DNA from: Astropecten irregularis
Lineage: Eukaryota; Echinodermata; Asteroidea; Paxillosida; Astropectinidae
DNA: 64,000 nucleotides
NCBI GenBank assembly: GCA_963971285.1
Contig: OZ020244.1
Coordinates: 1,302,001-1,366,000, forward strand
Direction: 5' to 3'
Positions 1 through 11,300 of this stretch are shown piece by piece. How positions within the stretch are numbered: the first letter of the stretch is position 1; each line of letters starts with the position of its first letter. A program made the translations under genes and the position numbers. The notes beneath the pieces were generated by a model. The model saw only the letters and a program-made list of their open reading frames with translations, ran no database searches and was not told the DNA's origin.

Positions 1-215
1 TTAAGTCTTTCCTCTTTTATTTTTGATCTTTTAAAAGATCAAAAAGATTTTTAGTCGTTGTTTGACTAATTTCTAGATAAATACCCAATTTCAGGAGAAA
101 ACATTTTAACGGTATGGTTTTACAACCACTGTATTCATACCCTGTAAGTTATAGGTAAATCTGTGAACATTTCTGTTTTGGTGTCTTACCAAAGTATGAT
201 ACTACCTTTAACGTT
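1..215. mobile_element. TTAAAGG MITE, subfamily A, right half
   Basis: Contains CTTTTAAAAGATCAAAA, TTTTAACGGTATGG and the terminal ACCAAAGTATGATACTACCT, then TTAACG. The left half is outside the window or lost. Confidence 0.75.
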
Positions 216-765
216 GATAACTCAACGTTAATACATCATCAAGCACAGAAAATTATTAATTTGGGATATTTTCCAAATTCTCAAACTCATGAAAGGAAAA
301 TAAACTCCCTAAATATGAAACACGTTCAAAGACAACACTATTATATTATGCTTGTTGTAATATAAAACTGTACTTACAACCACGCAATGTCCATCCGATA
401 AGCAGTAGACGCCATAGTATAAGTTCCTCGTAGCAAAGTGCAGTAATTCATCTGGGAATGAAACATGGAATCCCTGATGTAACTCAACCCTCAAAAATCT
501 TTAAATCCCATCGATTTGCTCAAGAGTGTTAGTAATTTATTTTCAAGCAACCACGAATATTCCTAAAACGAAATAACACGCAAAAAGCTCGATGTACATC
601 CTGATGAAACGTCTCAAGTATTATGATTATGTACAAAGTGTCTGAGAAATGTTTTGATCATTTTCGCTGTTGCAATCAATAAATTCTGATCATGATCCTC
701 TTAGTTTGTTCCCACTTGGGTAAATTGTGTTTTTCTTTCATATCCTAAAATCACGAGCAGCGGAA

Positions 766-1130
766 TTAAAGGTAATATCATACTTGTTTTGTTTTTTCAA
801 AGAAACGCTGATTCATGGGCAAAACAATCAAGGAAGATATAGTAACAGTCATCTGAGAAATTTTCAGTCCCATACGGTGCCCACAATTTGAGAAAACAGT
901 GCAAAACGCCCACAGTATTTTCTAAATGTTTCCACCATTATTTCTTATCTTTAAAATATCAAAATTGTTTTGGTCATTGGTTTTACTCTTTTCTGGATAA
1001 AAACAGCATTTCAGGCAGAAACATTTTAACGGTATGTTTCTATCATCACCATCATTAAACCCTGTAAGTTATAGGTGAATCTGTGAAGAATTCTGTTTCG
1101 GTATGCTACCAAAGTATGATACTACCTTTA
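766..1130. mobile_element. TTAAAGG MITE, subfamily A
   Basis: Starts TTAAAGGTAATATCATAC and ends GTATGATACTACCTTTA. Internal blocks shared with the other copies: TCATGGGCAAAA, TTTGAGAAAACAGT and ACGGTATGTTTCTA. No coding capacity. A right half of the same element covers about 1-215. Confidence 0.85.
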
Positions 1131-1947
1131 TAGTCAGGTTGCTTAGTGAAATTACCGTTATTAACTGTGAAGCAGTAATGTCGGTGCTTAGCAAAAATGA
1201 TTATGTTTAAAAAATTGGCTATCGGTAGAGTGTGTTTGAAGATCAACACATAACCAAATGGTTTAAGTTGGCAGCAATTCTGAAATAACATAAAGTGACA
1301 TTTCAGAGGTTGAAAATGTCCCATTACGATCGGAAGTAAAATCGCTCCAATATTAATTTGCATATTTCGTCAAAATTAGACACAATAAACAATCACCAAG
1401 ATATCAATATAATCAATAACGAATCAAATCGGAGTACATTTATCAATAAAATATTAATCTCAGTGATATTCCCAAGAAAATTATCATATAGTTAGTCTAC
1501 ACTTCATTACAAACCAACGATGCCAAGCTATTCCATTTTACATGTATTGAAACAAAAAATGAAATTTCAAAATTTAATTTGTCAATAAGAGATCCAGCAA
1601 AATCTGGTTCGCCACGGTCGTAAGCAGGATGTTATCGTAATAAGTCATTACGATATTCGCAACGTCGCTTACGACAAATACTGCTGATAACAAGCAGGAA
1701 GACCATATTACAAAATACACACTTCCACACGTCAACAGGAAAATAGAAGAAATGAAATGGATTCTATGAAACGTGACAGACTAGACAAGAGGCAATTTGT
1801 CTTCTAAGGAATCTTCACCCACATCGTATTGAAGCAATTATTTTTTATGGCAGTTTCGTGGATCAAATTTTAACATCGATGCGGTACAATAAATCATTTT
1901 TTTCTTGTGTAGCTTTGTCAAGTACAGTCAAAGATTTTTTAAGATTT

Positions 1948-2190
1948 GTGGATCGGTTTGCGGAAACACATGTAAGAATCGTTCGTACTTTCGCACTTCT
2001 ATTTCGTTCGCACTTCTCGTAAGGTCTTAACGTTTCGTCTAGCCTGCTCTGGTCATCATCAGGAGACTAGATGACTAGATGTCTCCCGATGATGACTAGA
2101 GAAGGCGAGTCGAAACGTTAAGACCTTACGAGAAGTACGAACGAAATAGAAGTGCGAAAGTAATTCTTCCGTGAAACCGATGCCACCAGA
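1948..2190. mobile_element. Stem-loop MITE (GATCGGTTTGCGGAAACAC family)
   Basis: Arms TTCTATTTCGTTCGCACTTC / GAAGTACGAACGAAATAGAA and AGGTCTTAACGTTTCG / CGAAACGTTAAGACCT enclose a short loop around AGGAGACTAGATGACTAG. Nearly one long hairpin. Confidence 0.85.
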
Positions 2191-3263
2191 ATTTCCTTAA
2201 AAAAAACCCTGGAATACCTTTTCCCAGCCCAAAACAACCTTAAACTACCCTTACCCCCTTTCCAAAAAATGTGTTTTCTGGATGTTTAAGATGAAATCAA
2301 GTACTATTTGTCTAATTTCTAAGAAAAAAACATGAATTCAGGCTAAAATCTGAAAAGTGACACTTCTAATATAAACAGATTGTCACCATGCAAAGCCTCA
2401 AACCATTTTGAAAATTGAAATTCTTCGAAATTGTGAATGAAAAATAATTTTGTTTACTCTCTCTTGTTAAAGAGCTTCAATATTTTTGATTTTTCAGTGG
2501 AATAAATTAATACCACTTTAAAGTAGCGCATCTCAGAATCGAAGGAAATTTCTACGCGCGCTTGAAACTTTGCTTATGAGAAACGTTCTAAACAAGTTCC
2601 TGTTTTTTTTTTCAAGTTACACTTTTGTGAGCTTTTATTTGGAACGGTAGCAATAAGAAAAGATGTAGATAACTCGACGTTCACCCTGGCAACGGTTGCT
2701 TGGCAACGCATCTAATGGTTTCTCTGCTACTTAGTATCTCGCAGATGGTTGCAAGGAGCGCCAGTTGAAGCAACAGCAAAGATATTTTATCAGAATGAAA
2801 ATGCAATCGGTCGGATTTGGAGCCCATTTTGAGACGGGATTCTAAGCGTCGGTTCAGGCCTAACAGAAATACCACCAGCTGAAAGGACGACCGTACCAGG
2901 TCCTTCCTAGTTTAGTGGTTAGATCCGTGTTGTCAGGGAAAGATGTTGCCAGTTGGAGGTGAAATGAAGAGAATATGATGACTTCGTAAAGAATGATTCA
3001 TCAGTGTGGTATACCAGCCTTTACGTCATGCTGATGAGGCAAAGATCCATGAAGGTATAAAGTTAAAAAGGACCCAGAATGAATGGACAAGATTGAATCA
3101 GGGTTCAGGGTATCTGGTGGCAAAGCTTATGAAGCTCTTGTAAGTCCGGCCTGGTCGGTCCTATATGATTCAATGGAGATTGCAGGAGAATAGTTGCGTT
3201 TGTGTACAGTGAATGCTTGAAGGCTGAGCACTACAAGCCCGGGAGGCTGTCCCTAGTCCTTGG

Positions 3264-3403
3264 GGTCGATTTCACCAACCTCATCGTAACTTACTATCAA
3301 TCGTGATGCTATGATGATGCATTGCAGCCCCACGTAGGAGTTGTAGGACACGATAGGTTATTAATCGTAACTCGAGTTACGATCGATCGTAGGGCTTCGC
3401 CGA
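3264..3403. mobile_element. ~140-bp palindromic MITE (GTCGATTTCAC family)
   Basis: GGTCGATTTCACCAACCTCA at the left; TTACGATCGATCGTAGGGCT then TCGCCGAAATCC at the right. A second copy lies only 140 bases on. Confidence 0.85.
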
Positions 3404-3540
3404 AATCCACCCCTGAGTAGTCTGACCATGGATTCGAAGAAGTCCTTCATGGTTTGGCCTCGCTCTGATTGCAACTTGACATTGAAGTGGCTCTTGACCT
3501 GAGATACGATCTGAGAAAACGGCTTGAAGATTATAACCTG

Positions 3541-3680
3541 GGATCGATTTCACCAAACTCATCGTAACTTGCTATAAATCGTAGGACTTATGATGCACTG
3601 CCCTATGTAGGATACGATGGGTTATCCTTCGTAAGTCGAGTTACGATCGATCGTAAGGCATCGTGAAATCGACCCAAGGA
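3541..3680. mobile_element. ~140-bp palindromic MITE (GTCGATTTCAC family)
   Basis: GGATCGATTTCACCAAACTC to CGTGAAATCGACCC, with CTCGAGTTACGATCGATCGT inside. Near-perfect family member. Confidence 0.88.
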
Positions 3681-3837
3681 CTTCGTCGTAATCTCAAGAT
3701 TCATCAGTCATGGTTTATGCATGGCGCCGTGTTGACTAACAACCAAGGTGACTTGGATTTTGGCCAACACTGTGTAAGATCAAAATACAAATCATAGCAA
3801 CAAACTCACTTAATGCAAAATGGCTAAAAGCTACTCT

Positions 3838-3985
3838 ATGGATTTACGAAACGGAGGCTCAGGCTCGGGGTCCATTTCATGAATCCATTCTAAAATATAG
3901 AGGCTTTTGGCTGCGGTTCGGAAGTAGATTCTCTGGTTTGAAATGGAAAGCTTCAGCTTGTCAAATATATTCAATTCATTACGTC
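3838..3985. mobile_element. GAGGCTCAGGCTC element, partial
   Basis: TTTACGAAACGGAGGCTCAG, CATTTCATGAATCCATTCTA, then TTTGGCTGCGGTTCGGAAGT; matches half of 25337-25581. Confidence 0.75.
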
Positions 3986-4716
3986 ACTCTTACAATGAAA
4001 AGTGAATTCGGAACTGACGTTTCGAGACAACGCAAGCAGCCATCTTGACATGAGACTGGTCCCAATCAGACTATAGGCCTAGTGACAACTTGACAAGTCT
4101 GGGAATACGACGCAGTCGGCACTCCACATCTAAACTGACAATCAAACGGTCTGAATTCAACATGATGAATATACAATATAAGACATTTCAAAGTCCACTA
4201 CATGTATATTATTATGGTTCAATTGTACACAAAATGCATTGTTTCGACAAATACTAGTTTATCTAGTATAACACAAAATGTACACGTACATAAATACAGA
4301 AAGCATTTTTTAAATCATTGTTTCCACCTTAGACCAAAATTCTGCTAAAGTCTTCAACGTTTAACAAGGCAATGTGTTGCGTTCAATTCTCAAGGCATAT
4401 ACTGTCTACCTACAATGGCTGCGCCCACAAAAAAACTAAAAAATATTATCTAAATGTTGCAATTTTACAGTGTTTCTGCATGTTCGGTGGATCTATACTT
4501 TAACTGTAACAAACGTATGATATTTATACATTGTATAGTGAGAATAACTGAAGATAATCTGAAAAAAAAACCTGGTAAACGACTACAAGTTGAATATCCA
4601 CAAACAATTTTTACAAACATTATTTTCACTGCCGCAAATGTAACTACTTTGCAAAACATTTATACACTGGAATCTGCAATATGAAAGATATAGCCTATTT
4701 AACATAACAGTTTGGG

Positions 4717-5262
4717 TGACATTTCCTTAGGCTTGTGCACAAAACTTTATTTATCTATTTCTAAACATCCTCCCAACCAATGAACTTGAAATTGACATAT
4801 GTTCATATTGAGAGCATTCTATGTCTTCTATTAAAATATGGACCGTACTAAAAGTGTCTGTAAAAGGTAGCTAGGACGTTAGGGCGACCTCCAAATGTCG
4901 CCCAACACGGTCGCCATAACCTTCGCTGACATACGAAAAACAGGTCTCCCTTTGTGTTGATAGGCAAGAATATAAGGGCTGTGTTATTATTACTTGCATT
5001 TTTACAAATAGGGTATTAGACATTTTAGCGTCTGAAAGTGAACATTTGGGAGACATCTGGATTTAGGGAGACATTTCGATGTCTCCCTAATGTATATCAG
5101 CTACCTTTAAAAGACAATTTTAATGTCCTTATTTTAATAGAAGACAGAGAATGCTTTCAATATGAACATATGTCAATTTCAAGTTCATTGGTTTGGAGGA
5201 TGTTTAGAAATAGGTGTGTAAAGTTTGTGCACGACCCTATGGGAAAGTCTCCCTAAGGTCCC
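4717..5262. mobile_element. Long fold-back element
   Basis: Left-arm blocks ATTTCTAAACATCCTCC, GAACTTGAAATTGACATATG and TTCTATTAAAAT recur inverted at 5105-5225. The middle is a second inverted pair around GGGCGACCTCCAAATGTCGC. Arms of roughly 150-170 bases. No coding content; lies 60 bases past the P450 stop. Confidence 0.82.
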
Positions 5263-5325
5263 CATCCTCGGTTATTATTATTACATGTATTATCATTATA
5301 TAGCTTGCATGTCTTAATGTTGGAC

Positions 5326-8300
5326 TTAATCCTCATTTTCTCTGTTTCTTGGAGTCATCAGTACATGTATTCCAGTCTCACTTCGTAAGCATCCTGCATT
5401 GAACAGTTTAATAGTCTTCGTGGGGTCAACAGTGAAGTTAAAATGGCGTAGCAAGATGGCGAAGGTGCTCTTCAATTCAAACATGGCGAACTGTTGACCC
5501 AGACAATTCCTGCAAGAAAAGGAAAAATGGAGAACCAATTATTTTCTTAAAGGTATAATACATGATTGGGAAAGGTCACAGAACAGCACTTACATTTTGA
5601 CTGATCCAACATGTATACATAAAATAATAAACCTGTGAAAATGTGAGCTCAATCGGACATCTGAGTCACGAGAAAATAGCGAAACCCGACTCAATTCTTC
5701 TTATAAAACATAAAGAATAGTTCTGATCTTACCCCGAGATCAAAACTGTTTTCGGTCTTTGTTTGACTAATTTCTGGACAAATACAGCATTTTAGGGGGG
5801 GGGGAATATTTTAACTTGTTTCTACCAGCACCATCTTCATGCCCTAAAAAGTTATACGTGAGTCTGTGAACATTTCTGTGTGGGTATGTTACCAATCCTG
5901 TACTGTATCTTTAAGAAGGATTGCAGAGTCAAATGAAGGAATGAAGATGATAGTATGTACATGTAAGAAGCACACTGTCATATTGTGTTGCTTATCCTTT
6001 GCTAAACTACCCACGTGTTTGTCCTAGTAACCACACATAAGCATTACGACTGCTTACGATGGTATAACGTCATTAAGATGTATCGTAATTAAATACAATT
6101 ACTCTGCCAATTTTCAGCATTGTTTTCTTGTTTTCTGACCCATTTTCAGTCAGTACTGGTTCATTTATAAAGATTCTGCCCACTCAATTATGACAAATCT
6201 AATTAACGTGTTAGGCCTCATTTACGATTTCCCTTGAAATTGGGTCGATCATTGTTGACCAACCTGTTTACAGAGATAAACGTGTAGGCCTATTATGGTT
6301 CTTTATTTTCCACAAGAGGAGCAAAATGACCAAGTGGTCGTTAAAGGTAGCATATAGAATTTGTAAGGCCTCCAAAAAAAATTATTGAGTTTGAGACAGA
6401 AAATGGACTCAACAGTTCGTAAACAGTGCAAACAGTCACCATGGGAAATCTTGGGGTTTTTTTTCAAGGAAAATCAAGATTTAATATCTTTTAAAAAGAT
6501 CGTTCATCCGAACGATTTAGTAGCATTTCGAAAGCGTGGTGTAACCGTGAAGGTTTGGTTTTTGTCAAAGAAATGCAGATTCATGGACATAAATATCAAG
6601 GTAGATACAGTAACAGTCATCTGTAAAAATTTGAGTCAAATACGGTGCCCACTTTTTGAGAAAACAGTGAAAAACGCCCACAGTATTTTAAAGATCAAAA
6701 TTGTTTTTGGTCATTGGTTTGACTCTTTTCTGGATAAATACAGCATTTCAGGAAAAACAAATTAACGGTATGTGTTTCTACCATACCCTGTTATAGGTAA
6801 AGTCTGTGGCGATGTTTGTTTCAGTATGCTACCAAAGTATGATACTACCTTTAAGCCCAATGCTCTAGCATTGCTTATAAATTTACATAAAATACCCTGA
6901 CTGAAATACGTGTCACCAAATATAAGCCTAAAACTGGACGATTTATTTCAGAATTCTCATCTTAAAATAAGAAAAAACGAAAAGAACATGAGAAATGAAG
7001 AACGATAGGGAGATTGTTTTGAAGATGAAGTATTTAAGGTTCTTGTTTCTAACCTTGGTCCAGCGGAGAAGGGCAGGAATGCGTGGGGCGAGCGAGCAAT
7101 AGAATTCTCCGGGGAGAACCGCTCCGGGGCAAACACCTGCGGGCTGTCCCACACCGTCGGGTTAAGATGTAGACCGCTCATTGAAATATACACCGTAGTC
7201 TCTGCAATACAACAACACATACAGCAATGAAACCTAATGCATCTCCATACTGGACATAACGGCTCAAGTTCACTCAAGACAGAGGATAGGCCTTATAGCA
7301 TAACATCCCCTGGGGTGGGGATATAACTCTGTATTATTAACAGCGATTTGTTAGATCGATTTGTAAGTAATCGATTATTATTACGATATGTTTCAACTCC
7401 TATGCAATAAGCAGGGAATCGATTTTTTATTTTCGAAAGCTTGGGTTTTGCGTTAGACATAGTGGACGGCGCGGGGTATTATAGTTTATGCAGAAACCTG
7501 ACAGGAACGCGTCAGGCCCTCCGAACTCTGACCATTTAGCCTTTGAGAAAGATCCTGCTAGGATTGAAACATCAGGCCCTCCGAACTCTGACCATTTAGC
7601 CTTTGAGAAAGATCCTGCTAGGATTGAAACATCAGGCATTCCTAACTCTGACCATTTACCCTTTGAGAAAGATCCTGCTAGGATTGAAACATCAGGCCCT
7701 CCGAACTCTGACCATTTAGCCTTTGAGAAAGATCCTGCTAGGATTGAAACATCAGGCATTCCTAACTCTGACCATTTAGCCTTTGAGAAAGATCCTGCTA
7801 GGATTGAAACATCAGGCCCTCCTAACTCTGACCGTTTAGCCTTTGAGAAAGATCCTGCTTGGATTGAAACATCAGGCCCTCCTAACTCTGACTATTTAGC
7901 CTTTGAGAAAGATCCTGCTAGGATTGAAACATCAGACCCTCCTAACTCTGACCATTTAGCCTTTGAGAAAGATCCTGCTAGGATTGAAACATCATGCCCT
8001 CCTAACTCAGACCGTTTAGCCTTTGAGAAAGATCCTGCTAGGGTTGAAACATCGGGCCCTCCTAACTCTGACCATTTAGCCTTTGAGAAAGATCCTGCTA
8101 GGATCATAACGCCAGGCCCTCCTATAACATTTTATGAATTTCAGGTCATATATTTTGGCTGATGAGCAGTTTGCAGCAGTTTATTACTTATATAAACCTG
8201 TAAAACTTAGATAGTCAAACTCTAATATACAAAATGACCTGAGAGCACTTTGATCAAGTAATTGTAAACTCTGATGGTTTGTAAGGAAGGCCTCTTAAAG

Positions 8301-11300
8301 TGATAATCTTTGTGAAACGCCTACGATTGAAAAGCACTCTTCCGGTGCCGTTCTATTACATCGAGTAGGCGTAAGTGTTACCGCGTGGTAAAAAGCTTTT
8401 TCTTTGTCTCAGGGGCCGAATAAATGAAATTACATGAGCTGATTCGGCATCCCACGAACTATTTCTCGGTAGTAATAAAGTGAAAAACCATCAAAATAAT
8501 TGTGACCCAACAAAGAGGATTGCTGACGTATAACAGAGCGGAGGTGGATTTCACAAAGCATTAAAATGTATCTTAAAACGTCAATTAATCTTAATTGCTT
8601 AGCAAAGTGTGATGTCACAATACAAGTCACTATGGTGATACTGACATCTCAAAGTTCAGATCAATATAGGATGAATCGATATGTAAATCATCGATGTGTG
8701 CTTCGCATAAGGCGCACCATATTAGTGACAATCAACTCGACAGGTATAGGCCCAGTATAGCGTGTGGGATATATTACGCTCAATTTAGTCGTTCCATGCA
8801 TGACACTACATACATTATTTCCGAATTTGAAACTTGCATTACACTTGTTTGGTGTTAGTCATAATTTGATTGGTTGAACATAAAACACGCGTCAACTAAC
8901 TGTTAATATTTTGAGGGTGGTTGTGCTATTAAAATAAGTGATTTGGCCGTTGAAATCGTTCCTATTGCACAGTATAGTAAGTATAGAGTCTTTTGCAAAG
9001 TTAAATAAACTCCTATTGCAAAGTAAAATCAACATTGCACAGTTGAATATATTCCTATTGCACAGTTGAATGTACTCCTATTGCACAGTTGAATATACTC
9101 CTATTGCACAGTTGAATATACTCCTATTGAACAGTTGAATATACTCCTATTGCACAGTTGAATATACTCCTATTGCACAGTTGAATATACTCCTATTGCA
9201 CAGTTGAATATACATATGTACTCTTATTGCACAGTTGAATAGTACTCCTATTGCATAGCCGAATCAACTTGATCCTATCATGGCAGTTGAATAGATTTCT
9301 ATTGCTCAGTTGTGAATAGACTCCAATTGCACAGTTGAATAAAATTGATCCTATCATGATGCATGGCAGAGTTGAAAAGGCTCTTATAGTTGAATAGAAT
9401 CATATCGCACAGCTGAATAGAATCATATTTCACAGTTGAATAGGCTCCTATTACACAGTTGAATAGACTCCTTTTGCACGATAGAATAGTACATCATGTA
9501 CAGTGAAGCAGTGTTAAAACGAGGTCGTAAGCTTGCCAAAACTACCTTGGTATAAAAGGTATACAAGCAGTATATATTGGAAAATAAAACAAAACAAAGA
9601 TGTTGTATTAACAACTAACAGCCAATAACTGTGCTCTTCTGTAAATGTTCGACTGCACAAAACTTAGCCAAACCTGCTTAAATGACTACAATTGGCCTAT
9701 TTATACATCATGGACAAAACGAGGGTATAGTATACTGCATTGGTTTTTTCCAAGTCAAAATTTCATTGTTTCAGTGAAAAATTCACACTGATATTTCCCC
9801 GTCGGCTTTCCATTTCAGTTTTTGTCAATGTTCCCCTCGCTAGGATTGTCCGTCAGTCCCAATATAGGAAAGCATTTGTGTTAGTTACACCACAATCCCC
9901 TACACAGCTTACAGTATAAGCTGGTTGACTACGTACACTTGTACACGATCAATCTTAATATCACTGGCTGATACAATGGTGCACTTTTGTGCCATGCTGA
10001 GATTACACGGCCAAAAAAGGACTGAAATTTTCTCACCGATATTAAATCGTGGGTTTTGTGTGTGCATAATTTCATTGGAGTGAAATATCTGCCTTACCGT
10101 AGCACAGAAAGCAATTTATTTACCACAGTAGGCCTGTCTTTCTCAGCTAAATTAAGCCATTTGATTATTGTACTTAAATACTCCTTGTTATTTGTGTGTC
10201 CTAATTTATTCGGGTTTTTCTGTGCCAAAATGAATGTAGACCGTCAATATGCGTGGTCTTAAAAGCTTAAAGGCATTGCATACGTTTGGTAATGACTCTG
10301 AAAATTTATGGCAATAAAAACTTACTTGGTGAGAAGTACAGCTGCTTTGGATAGTATAATGCTTATTGAGAAACGTTCAATTCGAAGTACCGCGGTTTTG
10401 GAAAAATATGTCACTTTTTATCTCCAAAAATTATGAATCTGAGAAGCGTTATGGCCGTAACGCTTCTCAGATATTGACTAACTGTTCTCTGGCGTGAAAT
10501 AACCGCTCTAGTTTGTCGCCAAAATCTCAAAAAAGTTTCCACCTTTTGAATTGAAACTTTCACAGGTAAGTTTTATGGTATATATATACAATTTCATGGT
10601 TTGAAACAAACAGTAGGCTCAAATTACCAAACGTATGCAATCCCTTTAAGATTTGTGTTACTATGCCAACATCTATACCATTTTCTCTTATTTTCAATTG
10701 ATTTTAAACAGATGGAATAAAAAGTTATTGGATTGAAGCAAAATTAGCCGATTTATGAGCTAAACAGGGTCAGAACAAGTTAAGGAAAAGGTGTTCTCAG
10801 GTTTTTCGCAATACCTGAAAGATCAACTTTGATTCTTACTGGGTACCGAGGCAATAGCAGTCTAATTGCCGACTGCTGTTTTCTTGAAACGTACAGTACA
10901 TGATTGGTAACCTACCCGAACAGAAATGTTCACAGATTTACGTATAACTTTCAGGGTATGAAGATGGTGCTGGTATAAACAAACCGTTAAAATATTTCCA
11001 CCTGAAATGCTGTATTTATCCTGAAATTAGTCAAACATTGATCGAAAACAGTTTTGATCTCGAGGTAAGATCAAAACCATTCTTTATATTTTATAAGAAA
11101 AATCGAGTTGGGTTTCGCTATTTTCTCGTGACTCAGATGTCCCATTAAGTTCAAATTTTCACAGGTTTATTATTTCATGTACATGCTGGATTAATTAGAA
11201 AAAGTGTGAGTGCTGTTCTGTGACATTAACCAATCATGTATTATACCTTTCAAAATACTGAACTGGACATAACCCTGACAACGAATACATAGAAACGTCC

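Larger units (their letters stand above)
1131..5325. other. Intergenic, 3' of the P450 gene
   Basis: Apart from the MITEs, palindromes and the fold-back listed, I see no supported gene. A 64-codon minus-strand frame at 2681-2875 has a hydrophobic stretch but no recognisable domain or splice context. Confidence 0.6.

Noticed and set aside
2681..2875. 64-codon frame with a hydrophobic segment as an exon of another gene
   Set aside because: No convincing splice sites or family match could be found.
6385..6765. 126-codon frame
   Set aside because: Lies wholly inside a composite MITE; similar frames at other copies are broken.
7488..8162. 224-codon frame with 20-residue repeats as a repeat-protein gene
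   Set aside because: It is the 60-bp minisatellite inside a P450 intron; minus frames are equally open and the flanks recur as repeat.
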